63,385 bases of DNA. Source: a bacterium UBP11_UBA4055. GTDB lineage: Bacteria > UBA4055. The translations under genes and the position numbers were made by a program. Location: NCBI GenBank assembly GCA_002382735.1, contig DFZN01000008.1:20930-84314 (forward strand), written 5' to 3'. This document shows, one piece after another, positions 1 to 8,780 of this stretch. The notes below the pieces were generated by a model. That model was not told the DNA's origin. It worked only from the letters and a program-made list of their open reading frames with translations, and made no database searches. Position 1 is the first letter of the stretch. Every line of letters starts with the position of its first letter.

Positions 1-146
1 CCGATATTCATAAAATAAGACTTTACGCGGTTTTTTAAGACCTTAGCTTTGCCGATATAAATTATCTTGCCTTCTTTATTCTTAAAAAAATAAACGCCCG
101 GAGAAGCGGGCAGGTTCGAGAGAGTATTTTCGATCTTTTCGTTCAT
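1..146 (-). CDS. uvrC: UvrABC excinuclease subunit C (5' fragment)
   Basis: Only the first 48 codons are inside the window; the gene continues beyond base 1. The reverse strand reads MNEKIENTLSNLPASPGVYF, followed by KNKEGKIIYIGKAKVLKNRV, the standard start of the GIY-YIG endonuclease domain of UvrC (GVYFF and IIYIGKA motifs). UvrC makes the dual incisions on either side of bulky DNA lesions after UvrAB loading. Its ATG overlaps the stop of the upstream mnmA gene in an ATGA arrangement, implying translational coupling. The family call is firm; nothing can be said about the missing C-terminal nuclease and HhH domains. Confidence 0.9.
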   Translation of the reverse strand, partial: MNEKIENTLSNLPASPGVYFFKNKEGKIIYIGKAKVLKNRVKSYFMNI

Positions 147-1183
147 GACTGAATTATTCCGCCGCCGATAACTGTGTCGCCCTTATAAATTACGCAGGAC
201 TGACCGGGTGTAACGGCGAAAACGGTTTTTTGAAAGACTGCTTTGAACAGGTCGTTCTCTGTTTTTTCAAGAAGGCATTCCGCAGGCTGTGTGTTATACC
301 TGATCTTAGCGGTGTAAGCCTCTCCGAAAACAGGTTCTTCAAGCCAGTTCGCTTCTGAGAAAGTTACAGTGTTGTGTGAAAGGCCGTTCCTTGCAGAGAT
401 ATGGACTTCATTTTTCTCCGGATCGGTTTTTGAAACATACATAGGTTCAGCGTACCCTCCGCCGAGGCCTTTTCTCTGACCGACCGTGTAGAACGGATAT
501 CCTTCGTGTTTATTGACAGACTTTTCACCGTCGTTGCGGATTATCCTGCCCGGTTTGATCTTCCTGAACTCTTCAAAATTATCGAGAAGGAATTTTTTAT
601 AGTCGTCATCGGGGATGAAACATATCTCCATGCTTTCTTTTTTCCTTGAAAAGTGATCCAAACCTTCCCGCGCACAGATTTTTCTCGCGTGATCCTTGAT
701 CATTTCGCCTAGAGGGAAAAGTATTCTGGGCATGAATTCTTTTTTCATAACATAAAGGAAGTAGCTCTGATCTTTCTTTTCGTCCATTCCCCGCTTAAGG
801 TGATATCCTTTGTCGTCCTGAACTATCCGGGAGTAGTGCCCCATTGAAAGAAATTTACAATCGAGCTCGTCTGCTTTTTCGAACAGCTTGTCCCATTTGA
901 TCACCGAATTGCATAGAACGCAAGGATTGGGCGTTCTTCCGGCAAGATATTCATTCCTGAAGTATTCGATCACCGTGTTTTTGAAATAGTCTCTAAGATC
1001 ATAGAAATGATGTTCCGCGCCGATATGTCTGCAAACTTCAACGGCATCCGCGTATTTTTCTTCATTGTCCGAAGGGGAGAGCAGCATCGAGCAGCCGACC
1101 ACTTCATAACCCTGTTCCTTTAGCAGTATCGCTGATGCGGAGCTGTCAACTCCGCCGCTCATTCCGACTAGGACTTTTTTCAA
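143..1183 (-). CDS. mnmA: tRNA-uridine 2-sulfurtransferase MnmA
   Basis: MnmA thiolates U34 of tRNA-Lys, -Glu and -Gln, adenylating the uridine and accepting sulfur as a persulfide. The 346-residue protein is close to family length. Visible are the PP-loop SGGVDS (residues 9-14), the catalytic cysteine region NPCVLCN (86-92, Cys88) and the second catalytic cysteine in EICFIP (Cys188). The C-terminal part contains the VGQRKGLG block typical of the family. It overlaps the upstream cysteine desulfurase gene by 4 nt and the downstream uvrC by 3 nt, so the three are probably one transcript. The neighbouring desulfurase is the obvious sulfur donor. Confidence 0.95.
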   Translation of the reverse strand: MKKVLVGMSGGVDSSASAILLKEQGYEVVGCSMLLSPSDNEEKYADAVEVCRHIGAEHHFYDLRDYFKNTVIEYFRNEYLAGRTPNPCVLCNSVIKWDKLFEKADELDCKFLSMGHYSRIVQDDKGYHLKRGMDEKKDQSYFLYVMKKEFMPRILFPLGEMIKDHARKICAREGLDHFSRKKESMEICFIPDDDYKKFLLDNFEEFRKIKPGRIIRNDGEKSVNKHEGYPFYTVGQRKGLGGGYAEPMYVSKTDPEKNEVHISARNGLSHNTVTFSEANWLEEPVFGEAYTAKIRYNTQPAECLLEKTENDLFKAVFQKTVFAVTPGQSCVIYKGDTVIGGGIIQS

Positions 1184-2343
1184 TTCATCATCTCGCGCAG
1201 TCTTTTAACATTCTCGACCACTTTCTGAGCGGCGAACTCGATCTCTTCAAGCGTGTTGAAGCGCCCGACCGAGAGGCGGATCGAGCTCTGCGCCTGTTCT
1301 GCCGTAAGCCCGATTGATGTGAGCACCCTGGACGGCGTGACATGGCCCGTCGAACAGGCGGAACCTGTGGAAACGGCTATTCCTTCAAGGTCAAGTGAAA
1401 GTAAAAGTGCTTCGCCCTCGATGCCCGGAAAAGTAATGTTAAGTATTCCTCCATAGCCGTTCTCAAGGTCGCTGTTGACGATAATGCCGTCAACTCCGGC
1501 GGAAATGAGCTCGTAAAGCCTGTTGCGAAGTCCGGTAATGCGGGGGATTTCCTCATTCATATCAGTGTAAGAGATTTCCGCCGCCTTAGCAAAACCGACG
1601 ATGCCGGGAAGATTTTCGGTACCCGTTCTCATATTGCTCTCCTGATGCCCGCCGAACTGATTGGGCAGAAGCGCGACCTTCTTCCTCAAATACAGCATTC
1701 CGACACCTTTCGGCCCGTAAATTTTATGTGAAGAAGCGGAAAGTATATCAATGTTCATGGACTTAACATCGATCGGGACTTTAGTGAATGACTGCACAGC
1801 GTCAGTATGGAAGATAATGCCTTTATCTCTGCACGGCTTTCCTATAGAACCGATGTCGTTAATGACCCCGATCTCGTTGTTCACATGCATCACAGACACA
1901 AGCTTCGTATTTTCGCAGACGGCTTTTGAGACCATTTCGGCGGTTACGGCTCCTTTTGCGTTCGGCTTCAGGAAAGTAGCTGAGAACAGTTCCGGATATA
2001 ATTTTGTATAATATTTACACATTTCGTAAACCGCGCTGTGCTCGAATTCGGTGGTAATTACATGAACCGGCTTGCCATGATCAAGGTACTGGTCAGCGAT
2101 CCCGCGCAATGCCCAGTTGTCGGCTTCAGTTCCGCCTGAAGTAAAAAAGATCTCGCCGACAGACGCGCCGATCACTTTCGCTACCTTCTCTCTCGCGTCG
2201 TCGAGAGCGTACTTAGCCTCCTGTCCGTAAGAGTGCGCCGAGCTCGGATTTCCGAACTTTTCGGTCATATATTCATATACAGCGTCGGCTACTCTTTTGT
2301 CCACTCTCGTCGTCGCGCTGTTATCAAGATAAATTCTGTCCAT
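1180..2343 (-). CDS. Cysteine desulfurase, IscS/NifS family (paired with MnmA)
   Basis: PLP-dependent enzyme that converts cysteine to alanine and carries the sulfur as a persulfide. The 387 residues contain the PLP lysine in SASSHKIYGPKG (Lys207), the TEFEHSAV histidine (His102) and the active-site cysteine in STGSACSTGHVTPSRVL (Cys330). Its stop overlaps the start of mnmA (ATGA), so its likely main role is sulfur delivery to tRNA thiolation. A second desulfurase at 11509-12747 sits with an IscU-type scaffold, which suggests two dedicated enzymes. The family is certain; the division of labour is inferred from context. Confidence 0.93.
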   Translation of the reverse strand: MDRIYLDNSATTRVDKRVADAVYEYMTEKFGNPSSAHSYGQEAKYALDDAREKVAKVIGASVGEIFFTSGGTEADNWALRGIADQYLDHGKPVHVITTEFEHSAVYEMCKYYTKLYPELFSATFLKPNAKGAVTAEMVSKAVCENTKLVSVMHVNNEIGVINDIGSIGKPCRDKGIIFHTDAVQSFTKVPIDVKSMNIDILSASSHKIYGPKGVGMLYLRKKVALLPNQFGGHQESNMRTGTENLPGIVGFAKAAEISYTDMNEEIPRITGLRNRLYELISAGVDGIIVNSDLENGYGGILNITFPGIEGEALLLSLDLEGIAVSTGSACSTGHVTPSRVLTSIGLTAEQAQSSIRLSVGRFNTLEEIEFAAQKVVENVKRLREMMN

Positions 2344-2357
2344 TGTATTGTTTCCTA

Positions 2358-2759
2358 TTATTTTTCGAATTCAGGAATAAAATCGGGATCGTTCAGGTGC
2401 TCAAGCTCAAATTTTGCAGAATTGGTAAATTCAGAGTCAGGATATTTGTTGATCAGTTCACGGAAATACTTCTCGGCGGCCATAATGTCGTCTCTGTAAT
2501 CCTTCGAGATATAACCTCTGATGAAAAGCGATTCGGCTTTGTAAGGATTGCCGGGATAGTCAGAATCGAGTCTGTCGTACCATTCGATCGATTCATCGAA
2601 CTTGCCTGCGCTGAAGCTGTTCTTGGCGTATGCGTAAATCTCTTCCATATACAGAAATTCTTTTTCGGTAACGGGCTGTTTGGGAACAAGCAGTTCCTTT
2701 TTTGCGCATCCCGCAATCAGCAGAACGGTAATGACAGATATAGCGATCTTTTTCTTCAT
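2358..2759 (-). CDS. Small TPR-like lipoprotein (YbgF/BamD-like fold)
   Basis: A 133-residue protein with a lipoprotein signal: positively charged MKKK, a hydrophobic stretch and the lipobox LIAGC (Cys18). The mature part is helical with two TPR-like units (AKNSFSAGKFDESIEWYDRL and AEKYFRELINKYPDSEFTNS), as in the C-terminal domain of YbgF/CpoB or in BamD, but it is too short for either. It lies 14 nt upstream of the cysteine desulfurase on the same strand and may lead that operon. Probably a periplasm-facing membrane-anchored scaffold; its specific partner is unknown. Confidence 0.75.
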   Translation of the reverse strand: MKKKIAISVITVLLIAGCAKKELLVPKQPVTEKEFLYMEEIYAYAKNSFSAGKFDESIEWYDRLDSDYPGNPYKAESLFIRGYISKDYRDDIMAAEKYFRELINKYPDSEFTNSAKFELEHLNDPDFIPEFEK

Positions 2760-2799
2760 AAAGCGGAATATAAGTAAAAATATGATGAATTAGAAATAA

Positions 2800-2829
2800 A
2801 ATTTATCACTATAATATTAAAATTTTCAA
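2800..2829 (-). promoter_or_regulatory. Possible promoter for the lipoprotein-iscS-mnmA-uvrC operon
   Basis: On the minus strand TTGAAA (2824-2829) is followed after 18 nt by TAAATT (2800-2805). The spacing is one base longer than the usual pattern in this window, so this is a moderate-to-weak call. Confidence 0.35.
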
Positions 2830-2831
2830 AG

Positions 2832-2860
2832 TTGCTTTTGGCGCGCGTAAGACTTATATT
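2832..2860 (+). promoter_or_regulatory. Promoter for the symporter-thyX operon
   Basis: TTGCTT (2832-2837), a 17-nt spacer, then TATATT (2855-2860), located 33 nt before the symporter start codon. It matches the promoter pattern seen repeatedly in this window. Confidence 0.55.
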
Positions 2861-2892
2861 CATCTGATTTTAATTAAAAAGTGGGATGATGA

Positions 2893-4332
2893 ATGGCCGT
2901 TAAAATTATAGTGCTTGCGTTATACACCCTGACAATTATCGCTTTCGGTATCATCGGGGCAAAGAAAACAAAAACATTTTCGGACTTTCTGCTTGGTGGG
3001 GGAAAGGTGGGACCGTGGATGAGCGCTTTTTCGTACGGGACAGCTTATTTTTCGGCGGTAATCTTTATCGGTTTCGCGGGAAAAGTTGGCTGGGGATTCG
3101 GTTATTCAGGCGTATGGATAGGGTTCTTCAACGCTATAGTGGGTGTTTTTCTCGTCTGGAAACTTCTTGCATGGAGGGTGAAACAGGCGTCGGTGAAATA
3201 TAATGTGGCGACGATGAGTGAATTCCTTGAAGCGCGTTACAATTCCAAAAACATTAAACTCTTCGCCTCAATAGTCATATTCGTGTTCCTGATACCCTAC
3301 TCTGCAGCGGTCTTTCAGGGACTTTCATACCTGTTCGAATCATCATTGCCAGGTCTTGAATACTGGCACGCGGTAGTCTTTATGGGACTTTTCACCGCGC
3401 TCTATCTGAGCCTGGGGGGATATAAGTCGATGGCATCGCTCGATACCTTCTTCGGCATCGTCATGGTGCTCGGAGTGATCATGATGATGATCTTCACGAT
3501 CTCGGGTTCCGGGGGGGTTGCGAATATCACGGCAAAGCTGAATTCGATAAACCCGAAGCTCACTTCGGTAGTAGGACCGCCGGGATGGTGGCCGCTGTTC
3601 TCGCTGGTGTTTCTGACCAGCGTCGCGCCGTTTGCAATGCCTCAGCTGATCCAGAAGTTTATGGCCATCAGGGACGAAAAAGCTGTCAAGACAGGAATGA
3701 TCGCGTCAACGGTCTTTGCGCTGCTTATAGGCTGCGTGGCGTATTTTGTGGGCTCGACCGGCAGGTTTTTTATCAGTATTGAAAATACGCCTCAGGCTTT
3801 TTCTGGCGGCGCGCCCATTTTCGACAAGCTGATGCCGGAGCTTCTAATGAAGATAATACCTGATTCGCTTTTTATTATTATACTTGTGCTGCTCCTTTCG
3901 GCATCCATGTCCACTCTTGCGTCGCTTGTTCTGATATCCAGCTCGACACTGTCAAAAGATTTCTATCAGGGCTTTATAAATAAAGATGTAAGCGACGGAA
4001 AACTCACTCTGATTACCAGGGTAGCAAGTGTTGTTTTTGTGCTCCTTTCGGTCGTCATGGCGCTTTTTAAGATTGACACGATCGTCGCGATCCTCGGTAT
4101 ATCATGGGGCGCGATAGGTTCAGCCTTTCTGGGTCCGTTCCTGTGGGGTATCTTAGGCACAAAAGCGAATAAATACGGAGCTTATGCCTCGTTCTTTACG
4201 GGGCTGGGGACCTCTTTAGCTCTATATCTTTATTTCGGACCGTCATATTCGCCTCAGGCCGGAACGATAGGCATGCTTGTTTCATTAGCCGTCAATCCGG
4301 TAGTCAGTATGATCATAAAACCAAAGGTTTAA
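2893..4332 (+). CDS. Sodium:solute symporter (SSS family)
   Basis: A 479-residue polytopic inner-membrane protein with about 13 hydrophobic segments, starting MAVKIIVLALYTLTIIAFG. Family features include the early FLLGGGKVGPW segment, the GLSYLFE and SLGGYKSMASLDTFFG region typical of SSS transporters, and LLSASMSTLASLVLISSSTLSKD, which contains the Ser/Thr-rich Na+ site on TM8. It probably imports a small organic solute driven by Na+; the substrate (amino acid, carboxylate or sugar) cannot be assigned from sequence. It is separated by 2 nt from the downstream ThyX-like gene, so the pair is co-transcribed, although no functional link is obvious. Confidence 0.88.
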   Translation: MAVKIIVLALYTLTIIAFGIIGAKKTKTFSDFLLGGGKVGPWMSAFSYGTAYFSAVIFIGFAGKVGWGFGYSGVWIGFFNAIVGVFLVWKLLAWRVKQASVKYNVATMSEFLEARYNSKNIKLFASIVIFVFLIPYSAAVFQGLSYLFESSLPGLEYWHAVVFMGLFTALYLSLGGYKSMASLDTFFGIVMVLGVIMMMIFTISGSGGVANITAKLNSINPKLTSVVGPPGWWPLFSLVFLTSVAPFAMPQLIQKFMAIRDEKAVKTGMIASTVFALLIGCVAYFVGSTGRFFISIENTPQAFSGGAPIFDKLMPELLMKIIPDSLFIIILVLLLSASMSTLASLVLISSSTLSKDFYQGFINKDVSDGKLTLITRVASVVFVLLSVVMALFKIDTIVAILGISWGAIGSAFLGPFLWGILGTKANKYGAYASFFTGLGTSLALYLYFGPSYSPQAGTIGMLVSLAVNPVVSMIIKPKV

Positions 4333-4334
4333 AA

Positions 4335-5789
4335 ATGAAAGTTCTTTTGTCAGGCTATAATTTCGATGCCGATATCATAAACGAGCTTAAGAAAAAAGCA
4401 GGCTGGGAAAAAGATAATGTCACTCCTGAGACATTAAGCGCGGCATACGCAAGGATAAGCAGAGATCCCAGGGACATTGAAGAACTTCGTAAAGAGGCCA
4501 GAGAAGAAGTGGATAAAAGCAGAAAATCGAACGAGGCTATAATCTTTGGTCTCGGGCACTCATCTGTAGCTGAACACGCTTATTTCAATTTCGACATAAT
4601 CGGACTTTCCAGGCTGGCAGTCGAACAGGTGCAGAAGTTCAGAATGGCCTCGTTCACGGAAAAATCGCAGAGATACATTACTCTTGAAGGCGATTTCGTG
4701 ATCCCGGAAGAGATAAAAGAGCTCGGATTTGAAAAAGAGTTCACCGGTCTCGTGAAGGAGCAGAACAGGGTTTACAAAAAACTTTATGACGCGCTTATAG
4801 AATACCTGTTCGACAGGAATTCGGATATCATCAAGAAAAAGAACGGCAAAAGAACAGTTGAAGGCTGGGCTAAAGAGGATGCGCGCTATGTGGTTTCCCT
4901 TGCTACGGAAAGCCAGTTCGGTATGAGCGTCAACGCGAGAAGCCTGGAGAACATCTTGAGGCAGCTTGGCAACTCGGAGCTGAAGGAATGCAGGGACCTT
5001 TCAAAAAAATTGTATGAACTCGTTAAAGACCTTTCACCGTCCATCATCAAATATATAGAACCCACGCTTTATGACCGGACAGGGAATGCGGAACTAATTG
5101 ATCTGTTCGGTAAAACCGGAAAAAGTCCTAAAAGGGCATCTATTCCTGAAGTCAGGCTTGTTGATCACACTTCCGATCCGGACAGAGCTATAACGGCGGC
5201 TATCTTATCGGATGTGAAAAAAATGAGCTACAAAGATGCAGTCAAAGAAGTCCGCTCCTACGACGGGGACAAGATCAGGAAGATTTTCATTCAGGTATTG
5301 AGGAACAGAATGTCCTATGATTCTGTAAAGAGATATTTTGAATTCGCCGACGCTGTTTTTGAAATAGTCTTAAGCGCTACAAATTATGCTCAGATGAAGA
5401 GACATAGAATAGCTTCATTCATAACAGAAAATTACGAGACTGAGCTCGGGTTCACATTGCCTCCCAATATAGACCGGATAGGTATGAATGCCGAGTTCAA
5501 TGAAATCATGAAGAAAACAGAGAAATTGTATAAAAAGATCGCCGCATCAAGCCCGTTACATGCTCAATATGTTCTTACTAACGCGCACAGAAGAAAGATA
5601 TTGTTAAAGATGAATTTCAGAGAGCTTTATCACTTTTTCAGTTTAAGGCTTGACGAGCATGCTCAGTGGGACATCAGGAATACGGCGGAGAAAATGCTCG
5701 CGGAGATCCGTCACGCCGCACCTTTATCGGTCATGATGTGCTGTGGGAAAAATGATTTTACGGCACGGACCGAAGAAATATTCGGCTAA
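4335..5789 (+). CDS. Tandem-domain ThyX-like protein (FAD-dependent thymidylate synthase family)
   Basis: A 484-residue protein with two ThyX-like halves. The first half carries GHSSVAEHAYFNFDIIGLSR and a variant of the RHR-X7-S signature in which RHR is KFR (101-103) while Ser111 and the SQRY end are kept. The second half carries an intact RHR (356-358), but the signature serine position is Asn366; it ends with FRELYHFFSLRLDEHAQWDI, matching the canonical C-terminal substrate-binding segment. Usual ThyX is a single domain of about 220-250 residues acting as a homotetramer. Two-domain relatives are known, but whether they make dTMP is not clear to me. It may be an internal pseudo-dimer with split active sites or a non-thymidylate flavoenzyme. 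Confidence 0.8.
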   Translation: MKVLLSGYNFDADIINELKKKAGWEKDNVTPETLSAAYARISRDPRDIEELRKEAREEVDKSRKSNEAIIFGLGHSSVAEHAYFNFDIIGLSRLAVEQVQKFRMASFTEKSQRYITLEGDFVIPEEIKELGFEKEFTGLVKEQNRVYKKLYDALIEYLFDRNSDIIKKKNGKRTVEGWAKEDARYVVSLATESQFGMSVNARSLENILRQLGNSELKECRDLSKKLYELVKDLSPSIIKYIEPTLYDRTGNAELIDLFGKTGKSPKRASIPEVRLVDHTSDPDRAITAAILSDVKKMSYKDAVKEVRSYDGDKIRKIFIQVLRNRMSYDSVKRYFEFADAVFEIVLSATNYAQMKRHRIASFITENYETELGFTLPPNIDRIGMNAEFNEIMKKTEKLYKKIAASSPLHAQYVLTNAHRRKILLKMNFRELYHFFSLRLDEHAQWDIRNTAEKMLAEIRHAAPLSVMMCCGKNDFTARTEEIFG

Positions 5790-5792
5790 ACT

Positions 5793-7121
5793 CTAATCGG
5801 GAAAAATAGGACTGAAATTAGTTTCGCTCATCCACGCGGACACCAGAGGCTCTGTACCGCTCTCATCGATATTCTTAACTGACAAGAGCAGATAAGACTT
5901 ATAATCCTCGGCGGCTTTTTCGTCTTCGGATGATTTTCGTAATGCTATAGCCCTGTTGTAGTAAAGTGCCGGTGACAGTTCGTCGAGATATAGTGCTTTT
6001 GTATATGCTTCGACGGCTTTTTCATATTTGCCTGTCAGATAATAAACAATGCCTGAATTATAATAGGGTTCGATATTTTTCGGATTGATCTGAGCGGCTT
6101 TTGAATAATCCAAGATCGCTTCATCGTATTTTCCGTTCTTTCTGTAGAGGTTGGCTCTATATATGTAAGGAAGGAAATAATTAGCGTCCGTCTTAATGGC
6201 GGCGGCAAATTTTTGAAACGCTTCGTCATTCTTTTTCTGGTCGGCCAGTACCTTTCCCAGTATGCATTCTGAGTAAGCAAATGACGGCTCGATAGCGAGG
6301 GATTTTTCGAGCTCTTTGACAGCGGACTGATACTGCTTTTCCTGATAGAACAAATAACCTCTGACTGAATATGCGGCGGCAAAATTCAAAGGATCGATAT
6401 TTATCAGTCTGTTCATCATTCCCATCACAAGTGAACTCTGACCTGTTTTAACAAGAGATTCCGCAAGGTAAATATAAGAAGACTCATAAAGTTCATCTAC
6501 ATCGACCGATATAGAATAATATTCGATCTTCATTCCTTCCTCGTTACTCAAATGAGCTTTGTTTGCCCATTCTGTCGCGGTCAGGTCAGATGCGAGATCA
6601 ACAATGAAATTTTCTGGAAGCTTATTTGTTGAGATTTTCAGGAAATTAATATTCTTGATCAGCTTTTTAAACCTGTTATATTCAAAATCCATCAGATATC
6701 TGAGTTTGTTGTCGGTCTTTGCGGCGAAAAGCAGATCGTTGAGTTTAACTCTATGGATGTCCGTAGAAATATAAGTAACATAGGCAGGATATCCGTCTAT
6801 GTCCTCTTCGCCTTCACGATATACAAGCACATCAAGCCGGTTGGTCAGGCATTTTACGATATAGTTCTTTTTTGCAGGCTCAATAATGAGAGAATCGTTA
6901 TCCTCAAGAAAAGTTCCCAAATCGTTCAGCACTTCATTAATTGCATCATATTTGGAAAGTAATTTGGCATGGTCGGGACTGATACCGGGATCGAGATAGC
7001 AGACCCCGGATGATCTTAATTTAATAATTTCGCCAGTCACATTGATCTCACTTTTTGAATAAAGATCCGGGCACAGAGCGATCAAAAGCGATGCGAGAAC
7101 AAAGTTTAAAAATGTTTTCAT
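5793..7121 (-). CDS. Exported TPR-repeat protein
   Basis: A 442-residue protein with a signal peptide (MKTFLNFVLASLLIALCPDL, cleavage near YSKS). The N-terminal ~200 residues have no recognised domain. From about residue 220 there are five or six consecutive TPRs (for example AAYSVRGYLFYQEKQYQSAV and PYIYRANLYRKNGKYDEAIL), spaced about 34 residues apart. It is likely periplasmic or surface-exposed, mediating protein-protein contacts. It converges with the thyX-like gene (3 nt apart) and has its own upstream region; no partner can be named. Confidence 0.8.
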   Translation of the reverse strand: MKTFLNFVLASLLIALCPDLYSKSEINVTGEIIKLRSSGVCYLDPGISPDHAKLLSKYDAINEVLNDLGTFLEDNDSLIIEPAKKNYIVKCLTNRLDVLVYREGEEDIDGYPAYVTYISTDIHRVKLNDLLFAAKTDNKLRYLMDFEYNRFKKLIKNINFLKISTNKLPENFIVDLASDLTATEWANKAHLSNEEGMKIEYYSISVDVDELYESSYIYLAESLVKTGQSSLVMGMMNRLINIDPLNFAAAYSVRGYLFYQEKQYQSAVKELEKSLAIEPSFAYSECILGKVLADQKKNDEAFQKFAAAIKTDANYFLPYIYRANLYRKNGKYDEAILDYSKAAQINPKNIEPYYNSGIVYYLTGKYEKAVEAYTKALYLDELSPALYYNRAIALRKSSEDEKAAEDYKSYLLLSVKNIDESGTEPLVSAWMSETNFSPIFPD

Positions 7122-7164
7122 GATAATATCCGAATTAATTTTACTACAAAATCGACTGCTTTAA

Positions 7165-7191
7165 ATTATATAATTTTTTCCAAAATCACAA
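7165..7191 (-). promoter_or_regulatory. Possible promoter for the TPR gene
   Basis: A perfect TATAAT (7165-7170 on the minus strand) is preceded by TTGTGA (7186-7191) with a short 15-nt spacer. The -10 is good and the spacing poor. Confidence 0.3.
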
Positions 7192-7208
7192 GACAAATTC
7201 TTAAATAA

Positions 7209-8021
7209 TTATTGCTTCTTTCTGCGCAGATTGTAAAAAAGTTTGATAATAACGAAAATTACCACCGAGCTGAAAATGATCGACGCGCCTGACGGGATGT
7301 TGAAATAATATGATATTACCAGTCCGGAGAAGCTCGATATTACCGCAATAATAATGGAAAGAAATATCATTGTCCTGAAATTCTTCGTAATTACCGAGGC
7401 GGCTGTCTGGGGTATCGTGAGCAGTGACATGACCAGAATGATCCCTACTACTTTTATATTGAACACTATTGTCAGGGCAACAAGAGAGATGAGCGTATAA
7501 TTGATCAGATTAACTCTGATACCCTGAGTTTTTGCGAATTCCTCATCGAAGGCTATTGCATGTATCTCGTTGAACAGGAAATAGAATACAGCGGAGGCGA
7601 TTATGCTCAGACCGGTAATTATATAGATATCCGTCATTGATACCATCAGAATGTTTCCGAACAGATAGGTCATCAAGTCGGGTGCGTAACCGGGGGTAAG
7701 GTAGATGAATATTATTCCTAGAGCCATCCCCAGAGCCCAGAATATTCCGATAGCGGAATCTTCACGGATGTCAGCTTTATCCGAGGCAGCTTTTATTCCG
7801 ATCGCGGACAGAACTCCGAAAACTGCAGCCGTTATGACCGGATTTATTCCGAGATAATATCCCAGTCCGATCCCGCCGAAAGATGTGTGGGTAATTCCTC
7901 CGCCGATGAAAACGATCCTTCTGCTTACAATGTACGATCCGATAAGACCGCACAGAATACTCGTCATGAGGGCGGTCAGAAGTGCTTTTAAAAAGAACGG
8001 GTACTGAAGTATCTCTATCAT
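7209..8021 (-). CDS. znuB: Metal ABC transporter permease (ZnuB/MntB family)
   Basis: A 270-residue integral membrane permease with about eight TM segments, the inner-membrane channel of a zinc/manganese importer. Family features: RRIVFIGGGITHTSFGGIGL near the N-terminus and the C-terminal VVGIILVMSLLTIPQTAASV. I set the start at MIEILQYPFF rather than the longer in-frame extension because GGAGG lies 8 nt upstream and the ATG overlaps the stop of the ATPase gene (ATGA). It is the last gene of the A-C-B operon. Zn versus Mn is not decided by this subunit. Confidence 0.9.
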   Translation of the reverse strand: MIEILQYPFFLKALLTALMTSILCGLIGSYIVSRRIVFIGGGITHTSFGGIGLGYYLGINPVITAAVFGVLSAIGIKAASDKADIREDSAIGIFWALGMALGIIFIYLTPGYAPDLMTYLFGNILMVSMTDIYIITGLSIIASAVFYFLFNEIHAIAFDEEFAKTQGIRVNLINYTLISLVALTIVFNIKVVGIILVMSLLTIPQTAASVITKNFRTMIFLSIIIAVISSFSGLVISYYFNIPSGASIIFSSVVIFVIIKLFYNLRRKKQ

Positions 8022-8767
8022 TTTTTTCCTCCGTTCTGATGAGTCCTGAGAACCCTGTGGGGAAGAGGTCCGTGCATTATAAGCTCGACAGGGCATGAGT
8101 ATTTATCGAGCATCTGGGAAGTAATATCGCTTCCGGGATGATAATGCAGAGTTTTGTTCACGCAGGCGATATTTTTCACGTATGAGCTTATCACGCCCGT
8201 ATCATGCGAGACCATCAGGATCGCCATTTTACTGTTTAGCTCAAGAAGTATCTTGTAAATATCGCTGCTCGTTCCCTTGTCAACAAATGAATTAGGTTCG
8301 TCCAGAACGAGAATATCGGGATTGGATACCATCGCCCTGCATAAGAACGCTCTCTGCATCTGGCCTCCGGACAGCTCGCCGACCGGCTCTTTCCGCATAT
8401 CGAATATCTCCAGTTTTTTCATGAGCAATTCCGCATTTTCAAGGTCTTTCTTTGCAAAAGATCTGAAAAGTCTCTTGTTTGAGAGGAGTCCGGATACGAC
8501 CGTTTCCTGAACAGATATGGGGAATTTCCTGTCCGCTGAGGTAAACTGGGGCAGATATCCGAATTTCGATCCTTTTCTGATCTTAAGTTTACCTTTATAA
8601 GGCTTGATAAGGCCGAGTATTACCTTGATGAGAGTGGATTTTCCGCCTCCGTTAGGCCCGATTATCCCAAGGAAATCATTTTCTTTTACGCTTAGCGAAA
8701 TGTTCTCGATTATCTTAACTCCGTTATATCCCGCGTCAATATTTTCTAAAGTGATCAGATCTTCCAT
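8018..8767 (-). CDS. znuC: Metal ABC transporter ATPase (ZnuC family)
   Basis: A 249-residue ABC ATPase that powers the metal importer. Visible: Walker A GPNGGGKST, Q-loop LPQF, signature LSGGQMQR, Walker B ILVLDEP, and the switch histidine in MVSHD. It is 13 nt downstream of the substrate-binding protein gene and overlaps the permease gene by 4 nt. The GGGKST Walker A (with GG in place of the more usual SG) is common in the Znu/Mnt branch. Confidence 0.92.
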   Translation of the reverse strand: MEDLITLENIDAGYNGVKIIENISLSVKENDFLGIIGPNGGGKSTLIKVILGLIKPYKGKLKIRKGSKFGYLPQFTSADRKFPISVQETVVSGLLSNKRLFRSFAKKDLENAELLMKKLEIFDMRKEPVGELSGGQMQRAFLCRAMVSNPDILVLDEPNSFVDKGTSSDIYKILLELNSKMAILMVSHDTGVISSYVKNIACVNKTLHYHPGSDITSQMLDKYSCPVELIMHGPLPHRVLRTHQNGGKK

Positions 8768-8780
8768 GACTTTTCTCCGT

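Noticed and set aside
2343..2777. Plus-strand open frame opposite the small lipoprotein gene
   Set aside because: The minus strand encodes a convincing lipoprotein with lipobox and TPR-like helices; the plus frame has no recognisable feature.
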